A DNA stretch of 49,648 bases. It comes from JAOADN01 sp049323795. Lineage in GTDB: Bacteria > Pseudomonadota > Alphaproteobacteria > Rhodobacterales > Rhodobacteraceae. Made by a program: the position numbers and the translations under genes. The notes beneath the pieces are model-generated. The model worked only from the letters and a program-made list of their open reading frames with translations. It made no database searches and was not told the DNA's origin. Of the stretch, positions 32,410-40,555 are shown piece by piece; the stretch's first letter is position 1; each line of letters starts with the position of its first letter. The stretch lies in NCBI GenBank assembly GCA_049323795.1, contig JBMOOH010000056.1:1-49648 (forward strand). The letters run 5' to 3'.

Positions 32410-34095
32410 ATGAGTTCTGTCGAATCAATCCTGCTTGCCGATGGGCCCGCGCTGTCATCGGAGCTTGCGCGCAAGCTGATTTCGCAAGGATGCTCACCCG
32501 AAGTCGCGCGCCAACGCATCAGCCGCGCAGGGCCCAATGTGCGCCGTCTTAAGGGACTTGTATTTCCGCGCAACGCCCGTTTCCTTTATCACGCCAAACA
32601 CGAAGGCGCCGAGCAATACTGGACAGCTCTGTCACGCGACATCCGCGTGGCCAGCCCGGCCTACGGACCGGCGCTCGCTGCGTTGCAAGCGCGTGACGGC
32701 GTCGTGCCGCTTAACCAGTTTAGGATCATAAGCGGCTCGCCCATCCGGCAGAAGGGCCAGGTCTCAAGTGACACGGTGCTGCAACGCCTCGAAGCTGTTC
32801 ACCTCATCGAACGCGGAGAGATGCAGGGCGTCGGGACCGTCGTCGCCCTTCGCGCGGACGGATATCTTGGTCGCCCGAACTTCCAGCGCCTCCGCGCTAG
32901 ACTTATCGTGGAGAAGATGTTGCTTCTGGCGCTGCGCGATTGGGCTCGCCGCCTCGGTGTCGCGAGCTACGATAAGATCGAGATGCGTGGAGACACCGAT
33001 CGTCTGCCGACGTTTGGCACGTTCAATTGGGACCTTTGCGGCCCGTCCTACATGGTTCCGATGGTCCGTCGTCAGAAGGATGGACCGCCAAAGCCCGGTT
33101 TCTTAGTGGGTGACGTCATCGCAGGCTCGGCGGTCGACGAGTACGCCATCGCCGCCTTCATCCGAAAGTTCAGCCTGTCGGCCAATCTGAAGAACCTTCC
33201 ACCCTTCATGCCGGTGCTTGTGGCCGACGGCTACACCCAAGCGGCCTTCAACCTGGGTCGCTCTCACGGCCTTATGTTGTCGACACCGAAGAACATGTTC
33301 GGTCGGGATGTTGCCGTTGGCCTCGCCACTCTGCTAGAAACTTTGAGCAAGGCGGCCGCAGTCGCGGTCGCGAAACCGGAAGTCATCGGCGAGCTATTCG
33401 ACAAACTCAGCAGCATTGATGGCGCTGATCGCAACCTGCGTGGTTCACTCTTCGAGCTTGTGGTCGGTCATGTAGTGCAGGCCCGCTTCGGCGGTTCGAT
33501 CGATATCAATCACCTGATCCGCTTCGACACCTTCAAGGCCGAACTCGATGTTCGCCGGGTCGTTGCCGGCGAAGTCTGGATCTACGAGTGCAAGGGCTAT
33601 CAGCCAGATCACCTGATCGATGCGCACGAGATCGAGGCATGGCTGACGGAGAAAGTACCCGGCATCTACAGCGCCACCAAGGCAGAGGATCGCTTTAATA
33701 GCTCGACAGTGCATTTCGAGTTCTGGACCAGTGGCGGCTTCACTGACGCGGCGATCGCTGCCCTCACAGCCGCACGCGACCGGACCAAGCGCTACGTGAT
33801 CGGCTGGAAAATCGGAAAAGAGGTCAGGAGCGAACTTGCGAAGCTGTCGTCATCCGGAATGACCGCGATGTTCGATCAGCACTTCCTCAAGCACCCGATC
33901 GCCGTCTTCAACCGTCGCCATGATGGAGCTGGCACTCTGGCCGATCTCAATGTCGAAGCCAATAGTCTCGCCGATCCAGACGCGCCGTTCCTGCCGCCGT
34001 TGCCCAAGCAGAGATCGCGTCAGGACATCCGTGCAGAGGTCGATGCCTTCATGGCCGACGAACGGTCGCCCCCAACTGCATCGGCAGCTGAATAA
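32410..34095 (+). CDS. Uncharacterised protein: N-terminal winged helix, C-terminal PD-(D/E)XK nuclease-like domain
   Basis: 561-residue protein that I do not recognise by name. Residues ~1-60 look like a winged helix (ALSSELARKLISQG, then SPEVARQRISRAGPNVRRLKG, ending in a basic strand). The C-terminal half has a PD-(D/E)XK-like layout: helix Glu in GSLFELVVGH (Glu349), then AELDVRRV (Glu378, Asp380), then IYECKGYQ (Glu393-x-Lys395). This is the acid/acid-x-Lys pattern of restriction-type nucleases. ATG 32410 was preferred over a GTG 9 bases upstream. Its stop is only 8 bp from the end of the helicase gene of the Gabija-like pair, which it faces convergently, and it has its own promoter. It may be a third component of that system, a separate defence protein, or an anti-restriction factor. 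Function is inference. Confidence 0.7.
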   Translation: MSSVESILLADGPALSSELARKLISQGCSPEVARQRISRAGPNVRRLKGLVFPRNARFLYHAKHEGAEQYWTALSRDIRVASPAYGPALAALQARDGVVPLNQFRIISGSPIRQKGQVSSDTVLQRLEAVHLIERGEMQGVGTVVALRADGYLGRPNFQRLRARLIVEKMLLLALRDWARRLGVASYDKIEMRGDTDRLPTFGTFNWDLCGPSYMVPMVRRQKDGPPKPGFLVGDVIAGSAVDEYAIAAFIRKFSLSANLKNLPPFMPVLVADGYTQAAFNLGRSHGLMLSTPKNMFGRDVAVGLATLLETLSKAAAVAVAKPEVIGELFDKLSSIDGADRNLRGSLFELVVGHVVQARFGGSIDINHLIRFDTFKAELDVRRVVAGEVWIYECKGYQPDHLIDAHEIEAWLTEKVPGIYSATKAEDRFNSSTVHFEFWTSGGFTDAAIAALTAARDRTKRYVIGWKIGKEVRSELAKLSSSGMTAMFDQHFLKHPIAVFNRRHDGAGTLADLNVEANSLADPDAPFLPPLPKQRSRQDIRAEVDAFMADERSPPTASAAE

Positions 34096-34103
34096 CCCCT
34101 AGG

Positions 34104-35828
34104 CTAGACCGCGACCAGATCGACCGCGCCACCCATTCCCGCCATCAAATCCCTGAGCCGCGGGGCCTGGGTCCTTGGAAGAGCAATCGCCAAGAGTCGC
34201 TGCGCCCGCGACGCGCCGACATAGATCTTGCGCGCTTCCTCATTATCGGCTGCACCATCTCCCGTCAGGAAATCAACGATGCCCTTGGCGGTGCTCGTCG
34301 ACATCACTACGCAGATGGCGGGAAACTCCATACCCTTCACGCTGTGGATTGTTCGAGCAGCGTGGCCCGATGCGGGTGCAACCGACAACGCCTTGTCGAG
34401 ATCACCATTGCGAGGAAGCCGCTGATTGATCGATCGACCACCGGCCGGAAGCAGCGGCGCGAGCAGACGACGGGCCTCGTCGTGCCAAGACGCGACAGTC
34501 GCGAACCTTTCCGGGCTGAATCTGAGCGCCTGTGCCAGCGCTAGTACTCCTGGACGCCACGCATCCGGGCTGAGGTCCGCGTCCGCGAGATGCTGATGGT
34601 AGGTCTTGCTGCCCATCTGGCCACCCAATTCGAGCATAATCCGGTGAATCGCGATCAGCGCCTCCTTTCGACCGCCAAGTTCGAACGAGAAATGAAAGTC
34701 GCTCACGGCGACTGCGAGCCGGTAACTTAGGTCGCGCACCCCGGTATCCTGTGGATGTCCGAGCGCGTTTGCGCCGGTACGGCGCGTCGCCGAAACCACG
34801 GGGCAATCCCGCGCCTCAAGCCCCATCGCCTTCACGAGTTCCTGAAACTTTGCCCCGATCGTGGCTGGTACGCCTCGTCCTGAATAGGACAGAATCTGAA
34901 CTGCGGTCGGTTCGTCGCGATGTTCTCCCAATGCCTCATCCACTACGGCTCGCATGCCCGGCGCGCGCAACGCGATCACTCCTTTCGTGATGTGCCCGCT
35001 GGACCTGAAGTTTCCGCTCATGGGCAAGCGCTCGTCCGCGCTGAAGGTCTCCGCGAACTGCCCAAGCTCGCGCTTGACGCCGCCACGAAATCCGTAGATC
35101 GCCTGGTTCGGATCGCAGATCACCTTCACGGGAACACCCGCTGCCCGGAGCCAAGCAATGATCTCCAGGTCGACCGGATTACAGTCCTGCGCCTCGTCGA
35201 CGATCAACTCCAAGAAGCGCGCCGCAAGGGCTGGGCCAAGAGCGGCCCCGGTCGCCGAATCGCGTAACCGGGCGAGCGCCACGGTGCGCGCATCGATGAA
35301 ATCGAGCTCACCGCGTTCAAGGAACCGCGCACGCGCGTTTCGTGCCGCCGTTTCATGCGCATTGATCCTTCCACGAAATCCTTGACGCTGGATCATGGCG
35401 GGAATTGCATCCCCGGTCTCTCGGTCGAAGCACTCTAACGGCAAGGCCTGCGCGCCGGCGAACGGCTGGATGGTGCGGTCGTCTTTGTCCGGAATGAGTC
35501 TTGGCTTCGCACCGCAGCCGTCGATGCCGAACGGCGCGATGAGAAATTGCCAGAGGAATGCGTCGAACGTCCCGATGAAGTGCGGAAATGCTGGCGTCTC
35601 GACAATTCCCTCTCGTCGTAGTCGATCCTCCAACTCTGAGACGGCCGCGATCGTGAAGGACAGAAAGGCGATGCCGCGACCGGTCTGCTGTCCGCTGAGA
35701 AGTGTGCGCGCACGTTCGACCATGACACGGGTCTTGCCTGCGCCCGGGCACGCCGCGATGAACGCAGAGCCCGAATGATCGATCACGCGCCGCTGTTCAT
35801 CGGTCGGCTTGAACGGCACAGCGATCAT
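34104..35828 (-). CDS. UvrD/Rep-type superfamily 1 helicase, GajB-like
   Basis: 574-residue SF1 helicase. Motifs in order: Q motif PTDEQRRVI (8-16), Walker A ACPGAGKT (26-33), motif Ia FLSFTIAAVSELE (about 52), motif II IVDEAQDCNP (about 210), motif III ICDPNQAIYGFRGG (about 236), motif IV SGNFRSSG (about 268), motif V TIHSVKGMEFPAI (about 492) and motif VI YVGASRAQRLLAI (about 540). The ATP-site residues are all present. It lies downstream of, and overlaps by 4 bp, an OLD-type ATPase/Toprim nuclease, which is the defining arrangement of Gabija (GajA then GajB). In Gabija the helicase senses or consumes nucleotides and assists GajA DNA cleavage in phage defence. The size is larger than the Bacillus GajB but normal for the family. 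Confidence 0.85.
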   Translation of the reverse strand: MIAVPFKPTDEQRRVIDHSGSAFIAACPGAGKTRVMVERARTLLSGQQTGRGIAFLSFTIAAVSELEDRLRREGIVETPAFPHFIGTFDAFLWQFLIAPFGIDGCGAKPRLIPDKDDRTIQPFAGAQALPLECFDRETGDAIPAMIQRQGFRGRINAHETAARNARARFLERGELDFIDARTVALARLRDSATGAALGPALAARFLELIVDEAQDCNPVDLEIIAWLRAAGVPVKVICDPNQAIYGFRGGVKRELGQFAETFSADERLPMSGNFRSSGHITKGVIALRAPGMRAVVDEALGEHRDEPTAVQILSYSGRGVPATIGAKFQELVKAMGLEARDCPVVSATRRTGANALGHPQDTGVRDLSYRLAVAVSDFHFSFELGGRKEALIAIHRIMLELGGQMGSKTYHQHLADADLSPDAWRPGVLALAQALRFSPERFATVASWHDEARRLLAPLLPAGGRSINQRLPRNGDLDKALSVAPASGHAARTIHSVKGMEFPAICVVMSTSTAKGIVDFLTGDGAADNEEARKIYVGASRAQRLLAIALPRTQAPRLRDLMAGMGGAVDLVAV

Positions 35829-37672
35829 TTCACGAGCGCCTCGATCGCCGCCTTCAGATAGGCAGGCACAGTGAACGCCTTGCCGTTGTTGATTTCTTCA
35901 GCGAGAAGCTGGGCAAAATCGCCCTTGCGCGTGGTCTCGAAGAGCTTCTGAATCGCCACCGCCTGGGCAGCCCCAGTCAACGCGACCGCCGCATCCCATT
36001 TATCGACCGATCGCGGGTGAAGCTTGACGTAGACTTCCTTGAGTAGTGCCGCATTGCCCGCGCGGACTAATTCTGTCTCCAGCGAATAGTCGTTGAGGAC
36101 GACCTCAAAGAGATCGCCGGCGCCAAGCCCCGCGACCATCGCCTCTAGGTCGCGCTTGCGTCCGGCGCCGGGGGCCATCGCTCCTTCTGCGACTTCGCCA
36201 CCGTCGCCATCAGTCAGAACGATGAGCCGGTCGGCGATCCGGACGTCGTTGAATGGCGAAAGAAGCAGCTTGGCGTATGGCTGAAAATCTACGCCGTCGA
36301 TCGGCACGAAGACCGCAGAGCGAAACAAGCGAAGCTTGTCCGCGTCATCCTTCAGCACGATCTTCTTCGCCATGATGGGAAGCAGAAGCGCTTCTGCAAT
36401 GCCTTCCACCAGAAGCACGCGCCCCCCGAACAGGAAGGCCGATTTGGTCACGTCGAGATAACGATCGATCTTGCGACGCTCGACTGGATCGAGCGCCAGC
36501 GCTGCGAGCGGGATGCAGCGCGTCTCCCGCCTCGGACTTACCGCCGGCATTCCAAGGTTAGGCTCGATTTCAGGCACGATCTCGGCGGGAACGTCGTCGA
36601 GCGCGTGCGTCTTGCCTTCTGCGATAGCCGCCGTAGCGACGGGGAGAAAGGAGCGAAAAAAGACGAGCTTCTTGCTTTCCACCCATGCAGACAGGTTTGG
36701 CGAATGGGTTGCGACGATCACCTGCAGCTCGCCCGCTGGTCCCTGATTGTCGACGCGGGGCTTGCGAGACTTCTCTGCCTGTTCATCGAGGAAGCTGAGC
36801 ACCGCAGACTGAAGCTGCGGATGAAGATGTGCTTCCGGCTCCTCCACGAGGAAGAGTGTCAGGTCAGCGTCATTGACCTTCTCGAGCTCGACCGCGATGG
36901 TCGCCATGTAGAGAAGGTTCGCGTAGCCGTGCCCCGAATAGCGGAGGTCTTCCGGTTCGATGCCGTGATCGGAAAGTTTGAAGCGGAGGTCGCGCGCGAT
37001 ATCGATGAGCTTTTCGTCATTCGCAAAACCGAGAGATGCGGCCTGGCGGCGAACTCCCGCTGTCAGCGCGCTCAGCCCCACCTCCACGGCGCCACCGACT
37101 TTGCCAAGGATCTCCGCTTCCACGCCGCGTCGAAGTGCCTTGGCTAATGCGTCCGGATCGCCTCCTTCAAGAAAATGATTCAACAGCGCGTAGATGCGCG
37201 TCGGATTGCCCGACGCCAGCGCTCTCCTGGCGTCACGCAACGGCGGCAAATAGACATGCCGGATCATCTCGTGGCAGCCCGGCTCCGGATTGCCCTGCTG
37301 GTGCCCACCCCACAAGACCGGCCGAACCGGGAAACGACGCGTAGTCTCATCATATTTGATCCCGAAGATGCAGCCGGAAATCGCAGCATCTGTGGCGGCC
37401 GAGATCATCCGGCCTTGCTGCGCGGGATTCAGATCGATGAACGTCGCTGTCAGTTCAAACTTTCGGTCAACGCTTCCAAAGCGAATGTCGGTAGCTTCGC
37501 AGTAGAGCTCGCGTCGACCGCCGAGCGGCGCGGTCAGGAGCCGTATGGCATCGATGGCATTGCTTTTGCCGCCGTTGTTTTCTCCGACGAGTATCGTCAG
37601 ATCCTTGCAGAGCGGAATCTCTGACTGACCGAACGAGCGGAAGTTATTTAATCCTAGATTTTTGAGATACAT
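35825..37672 (-). CDS. OLD-family ATPase/Toprim nuclease, GajA-like
   Basis: 615-residue class 2 OLD nuclease. The ABC-type ATPase half has Walker A GENNGGKS (30-37), a coiled insert, Walker B LFLVEEPEAHLHPQ (about 275-288) and the switch His in IVATHSPNLSAW (about 320). The Toprim half has the catalytic Glu in LLVEGIAEALLLP (about 415-427), the Asp pair in LTDGDGGE (about 485-492), and the late acidic motif NDYSLETEL (about 515). All catalytic residues expected of GajA are visible. Together with the overlapping UvrD-type helicase gene this is a Gabija-like anti-phage pair: GajA nicks DNA and is normally inhibited by NTPs. ATG 37672 gives the family N-terminus (YLKNLGLNNFRSF); a TTG 12 bases upstream would add four residues. 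Confidence 0.88.
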   Translation of the reverse strand: MYLKNLGLNNFRSFGQSEIPLCKDLTILVGENNGGKSNAIDAIRLLTAPLGGRRELYCEATDIRFGSVDRKFELTATFIDLNPAQQGRMISAATDAAISGCIFGIKYDETTRRFPVRPVLWGGHQQGNPEPGCHEMIRHVYLPPLRDARRALASGNPTRIYALLNHFLEGGDPDALAKALRRGVEAEILGKVGGAVEVGLSALTAGVRRQAASLGFANDEKLIDIARDLRFKLSDHGIEPEDLRYSGHGYANLLYMATIAVELEKVNDADLTLFLVEEPEAHLHPQLQSAVLSFLDEQAEKSRKPRVDNQGPAGELQVIVATHSPNLSAWVESKKLVFFRSFLPVATAAIAEGKTHALDDVPAEIVPEIEPNLGMPAVSPRRETRCIPLAALALDPVERRKIDRYLDVTKSAFLFGGRVLLVEGIAEALLLPIMAKKIVLKDDADKLRLFRSAVFVPIDGVDFQPYAKLLLSPFNDVRIADRLIVLTDGDGGEVAEGAMAPGAGRKRDLEAMVAGLGAGDLFEVVLNDYSLETELVRAGNAALLKEVYVKLHPRSVDKWDAAVALTGAAQAVAIQKLFETTRKGDFAQLLAEEINNGKAFTVPAYLKAAIEALVK

Positions 37673-37716
37673 GCCCCCTCCCAACCGGCGAAGATTACCG
37701 CATGCCGCGGATCTCT

Positions 37717-37743
37717 ATTCTATTGGAACTGAGGCATTGTCGA
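37717..37743 (-). promoter_or_regulatory. Candidate promoter for the Gabija-like operon
   Basis: On the minus strand TCGACA (complement of 37738-37743), 15 bases, then TAGAAT (complement of 37717-37722) resemble sigma-70 elements about 45-70 bp upstream of the GajA-like start. The spacing is short, so this is tentative. The remaining gap to 38128 shows no recognisable gene. Confidence 0.3.
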
Positions 37744-38128
37744 TCGCCAAGGACAATCCATCCAAGAGCCATCGCTGTCTCGGCCAACCGATCGATTTTT
37801 TTCGGCGTGAGAAGGATCGCGGCCCTTCCGTTGGTCGGCGCGCAGGACTACGCGTCCTCACGCCCTGAAGTCCGGACGGATTTGCGGCTGCTCCGATTTC
37901 AGGGGGAGGCCATCCCCTGCGACCGGGCCCTACGGGTTTGACCGCCCACTTGTGCAGAACCGGATGCCCCGCAATGTCCCGCAAAGAATGTCGGCGTTGC
38001 CGAGGTGAGGATTGCTGCGACTTGGGCGAACGACCGGTTCTGCGAATGCTGCCTTACGGCAGCTAGGCTCAGCGAATGACGACTAAGGGCCGACGGTGCC
38101 GGCGTCTTCAGTCCGGACATACGCGGCG
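37744..38128. other. Gap without recognised gene between Gabija-like pair and next genes
   Basis: About 385 bp. A minus-strand frame at 37899-38132 exists, but it has no recognisable similarity, no ribosome site and an Arg/Ser-rich content typical of a GC-rich shadow. Nothing else could be supported. Confidence 0.4.
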
Positions 38129-38458
38129 TCACGCCTTCAACCGCAGGTCGATCTCGGCCAGGCCGCGCGCAGAGCCGTCGATGATGTGCACGATGTCCTG
38201 CAGCAACCTGATGGCCACCTCTCGGGGGAGCCCTGGACGCTGCCCTTCGGCGGCGAGGGCGGCGGCGTCCTCGAACTGGCTGGTCAACCGCGCGAAGAGT
38301 TCCTGGACATCGATCTCGTGCACCTCAAGTCGCCTCCACGCCCGACCGGGGTCAGGACCGCTTGCCGGGGCGTGGAAGTCCAGTCGTTCCGGTCGCGGGC
38401 CGCCCTCTTTTCTTCCGGCGTTACCCTTCGGCTCCGCGCTGCCGGACCCAGATCGCAT
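38129..38458 (-). CDS. Small uncharacterised helical protein
   Basis: 109-residue protein. The first ~40 residues are Gly/Pro/Arg-rich and probably disordered. Residues ~45-108 are predicted helical with regular heptad-like spacing (VHEIDVQELFARLTSQFEDA, then PREVAIRLLQDIVHII). It overlaps the 3' end of the upstream gene by 38 bp on the same strand, so it would be read as the second gene of that transcript. No clear ribosome site is seen and the true start may be internal. Function unknown. Confidence 0.45.
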   Translation of the reverse strand: MRSGSGSAEPKGNAGRKEGGPRPERLDFHAPASGPDPGRAWRRLEVHEIDVQELFARLTSQFEDAAALAAEGQRPGLPREVAIRLLQDIVHIIDGSARGLAEIDLRLKA

Positions 38459-39209
38459 AGTCGAGCGTGCGGGGCGTCCAGTCGTGGCCGCGGCGGGCCA
38501 GTTCCCGGGCCGCCAGTCTCACCAGGACGGAGGACAGGCGCGGATTGGGTTCTGCCGGCAGATCGAGTGCTGTGGCCACGAAGCGCAGCACCATGCGGTC
38601 GGGCTTGATGAAGCTGTCATCGCCGGCGAGCATGCGGAAATAGTCGAAGGCGATGCCGCTGCCTTGACCGGGCAGGCCGAGCACCAGGGCCTCGGCCAGC
38701 TCCATGCGATCCGGGGTGATGTCGGCAAAGCTGTCGATCCCGGCAGTCCGCAGCGCTTGGGCGAAGAGCCGCACCGCTTCCGCCTTCAGGATGCCGGACT
38801 TGGTCGAGGTCCGCTGCCGGTTGCCGTAGATCTGTTCGGCAACCTCTTCCGCTGTCAGGCCCGCGTGCGCGCCCAGCAGGTCGGTGAGACCCTGCGGACC
38901 CGCACCGCGTCCGGCGCGCGACGAGGCCAGCTTCGGCCAGCCAAGCCGGTCGCAGACCCGATCGACCGTGGCTTCGGTGGTTTCGTATTTGACGCCGATC
39001 GAGAAGACGGCATCGATCACGCAAAGCGGCAGCGAGGCATAGCGATAGGCCTCGGTGTCCTTGGCCGGGACCAGCCCGATCGCCTCGATGTAATCGGCCA
39101 GCCGTTCGACCGGCGTGATCCCCTTTGTCCCAGCAAGCCCCTCACCGTGATGGTCCCGCGTATCTGTACCTGACACTTCCCGCCTCCGCATGTCGTCGAT
39201 CAGTGACAT
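38421..39209 (-). CDS. Uncharacterised protein, divergent from the XRE regulator
   Basis: 262-residue soluble protein with no family that I can name firmly. Visible blocks are ITPVERLADYIEAIGLVPAKDTE (about 36-58), SLPLCVIDAVFSIGVKYE (about 64-81), and FRMLAGDDSFIKPDRMVLRFV (about 205-225). The central part is compatible with a helical DNA-glycosylase-like (HhH-GPD) fold: G-QGSGIAFDYFRMLAG then KPDRMV resembles the KxD region following a helix-hairpin-helix, but no catalytic Lys/Asp can be fixed. I chose ATG 39209; a TTG at 39239 is also possible. It diverges from a small XRE regulator across an 89-bp gap with a palindrome, so the two are probably co-regulated. Confidence 0.6.
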   Translation of the reverse strand: MSLIDDMRRREVSGTDTRDHHGEGLAGTKGITPVERLADYIEAIGLVPAKDTEAYRYASLPLCVIDAVFSIGVKYETTEATVDRVCDRLGWPKLASSRAGRGAGPQGLTDLLGAHAGLTAEEVAEQIYGNRQRTSTKSGILKAEAVRLFAQALRTAGIDSFADITPDRMELAEALVLGLPGQGSGIAFDYFRMLAGDDSFIKPDRMVLRFVATALDLPAEPNPRLSSVLVRLAARELARRGHDWTPRTLDYAIWVRQRGAEG

Positions 39210-39256
39210 GACCAGTGCTTGCGTGCGGGCTGGGGTCAAGCGCGAATGTCACGGAT

Positions 39257-39268
39257 CGTCTGTAGACG
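39257..39268. promoter_or_regulatory. Perfect palindrome in the divergent XRE promoter region
   Basis: CGTCT-GT-AGACG at 39257-39268 is a perfect dyad 30 bp before the XRE start, flanked by two CGGATCG direct repeats (39252-39258 and 39267-39273). Small XRE proteins of the restriction-controller type bind short GAC/GTC dyads like this near their own start. Confidence 0.4.
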
Positions 39269-39298
39269 GATCGACGACATGACTTGCCTTTGGGCGGC

Positions 39299-39523
39299 AT
39301 GGAGATCCGCGCCCGCCTGAGCCTCAACATGCGCCGGCTGCGCCAGTCGAAAGGCTGGTCGCAGGAGGAGTTCGCGCATCAGGCGGGGCTGCACCGGACC
39401 TATATCAGCGATCTGGAGCGCGGCGCGCGCAATCCGACGATCACCGTGGTCGACAAGCTGGCGGTGGCGCTGGGGGTGCCGGTCGGCGCGCTGCTCGACG
39501 CGCAGGACTCTGGCGCGGCCTGA
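39299..39523 (+). CDS. Small XRE-family regulator (controller-protein size)
   Basis: 74-residue single-domain helix-turn-helix protein: RLSLNMRRLRQSKGWSQEEFA, recognition helix HRTYISDLERG, then NPTITVVDKLAVALGV. The size and sequence match C (controller) proteins of restriction-modification systems, though many phage-like regulators look alike. ATG 39299 matches the family start; an in-frame TTG lies 15 bases upstream. A palindrome in the 5' gap supports autoregulation. It lies on the same strand as the ParB/methyltransferase block that begins 357 bp downstream and could time its expression, but direct control is inference. Confidence 0.85.
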   Translation: MEIRARLSLNMRRLRQSKGWSQEEFAHQAGLHRTYISDLERGARNPTITVVDKLAVALGVPVGALLDAQDSGAA

Positions 39524-39738
39524 CGAATCACGGGGCCGGTTGTGGTCGCCATAACCAGATTTCCTGGCCTCCGGATCCCCGAAATCCGGCCCGGACTGCA
39601 GATTCCCTATAAGCCATTTATACATCGCGTCAAAAAGGGCTTGCCACGTCCGGATGGCATGTCCAGATGAGATCCGCCGGGCTTGAAAACCCGCGATACG
39701 ACAGCGAAGCGAGACGGATCGGAGGTCATCCTCTCATG

Positions 39739-39809
39739 CGCCGGGAACCCGGCCCTTCGCACCAGGACCGGTGTTGGTCTGGCCTCCCATACATCAGCTG
39801 AACCGCTGC
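39739..39809 (+). promoter_or_regulatory. Conserved two-hairpin leader, copy 1 (upstream of ParB-domain gene)
   Basis: This segment aligns with 40422-40491 upstream of the next ParB-domain gene. Both have a GCCGGG-AACC-CGGCCCTTCGCA core, a GGACC/GGTC hairpin and a GGCCTC-CC segment, ending near CTGA-CCG. Hairpin 1 is CCGG with loop GAAC then CCGG. Hairpin 2 is GGACC, loop GGTGTT, GGTCT (one G-U pair). It ends about 70 bp before the ATG at 39881. Possibly a structured 5' UTR or a protein-binding DNA element. The rest of the 39524-39880 gap shows no gene. Confidence 0.4.
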
Positions 39810-39880
39810 AGGGCCCTTGGGCCTGTAGCCTGATCTGTCGCGCCGCCGGCGCGATTGCCAGATGATGGAAAGGAATATCC

Positions 39881-40333
39881 ATGGCTGAAGGACGTCTCGA
39901 TCTCGAAACCTCTCTGGTCGCGCGGGAGCTGCGCGACAAGCTCTTCCGCGTCAATCCGCGCGGGCTGACCAGCAAGCTACTGGCGCCGAAGCGCTGTAAA
40001 CCGAAGCACGTGGCGCGTCTTGTCGAAGGGCTCATCGCGATCGGGGTCTGCACCCCGGTGCTTCTGGACAGGGATGGCGCCATCATCGCCGGGCATGGCC
40101 TGGTCGCGGCGGCAAACCAGCTCGATCTCGACGATATTCCGGCGATTGCCTATGACGGCCTGACCCTGTCCGAGCTCAAGACCTATGCCCAGTCCATGGC
40201 GCGCTTCTTCCATTGTGCCGGTCTCGATCACCGCGCTGTCCAGATCGAGGCGCGACACGCAATGGTGCTGACGGCTTTGCTGGAAACTGCCGTCGAGCAG
40301 GCGGATCGCAGGTCGGCCAAGGCGCGGGCCTGA
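39881..40333 (+). CDS. Stand-alone ParB/Sulfiredoxin-domain protein
   Basis: 150-residue protein made almost wholly of a ParB N-terminal (ParB/Srx) domain. HVARLVEGLIAIG leads to TPVLLDRDGAIIAGHGLVAAANQL (about 65-88), with the G-H-G/R nucleotide-binding turn. The matching block in the neighbouring methyltransferase reads NPVLVDADGGIVAGHGRVAAAKQL, showing that the two are related. The usual Arg after GH is replaced by Gly-Leu here (AGHGLVAA), which could weaken CTP or DNA handling. There is no DNA-binding HTH domain. A GAAAGGA ribosome site precedes ATG 39881. Likely works with the methyltransferase or is a decayed duplicate of its N-terminus. Confidence 0.75.
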   Translation: MAEGRLDLETSLVARELRDKLFRVNPRGLTSKLLAPKRCKPKHVARLVEGLIAIGVCTPVLLDRDGAIIAGHGLVAAANQLDLDDIPAIAYDGLTLSELKTYAQSMARFFHCAGLDHRAVQIEARHAMVLTALLETAVEQADRRSAKARA

Positions 40334-40421
40334 GACGCCGGGTCGGCGTTCTGCGCGCGGCCCGGCATCACTATCGGCGGCAAACGACGCGAAGTGATCG
40401 GTGGGGGGCCTGCCGATCTTG

Positions 40422-40491
40422 TGCCGGGGAACCGGCCCTTCGCAGGGGACCTGAGTGGTCCGGCCTCTCCCTGCAACAGCGCTGACCGGTT
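40422..40491 (+). promoter_or_regulatory. Conserved two-hairpin leader, copy 2 (upstream of methyltransferase)
   Basis: This is the second copy of the element at 39739-39809. Hairpin 1 is CCGG, loop GGAA, CCGG; hairpin 2 is GGACC, loop TGAGT, GGTCC. A longer pairing is also possible between GGGGAACCGG and CCGGTTC-A-CCCC (to about 40497). It ends about 60 bp before the methyltransferase ATG. Loop sequences differ between copies while stems are kept, the hallmark of a structured element. Confidence 0.4.
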
Positions 40492-40555
40492 CACCCCTTT
40501 TGGGCACTGGTCCCCGTTACGGCGAGCCGGCAGCGCAAATCCGAAAGGCCCTCTC

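Noticed and set aside
37899..38132. Minus-strand 77-codon frame upstream of the Gabija-like pair
   Set aside because: It has no ribosome site, no similarity that I recognise, and Ser/Arg/Gln-rich content typical of a shadow frame.
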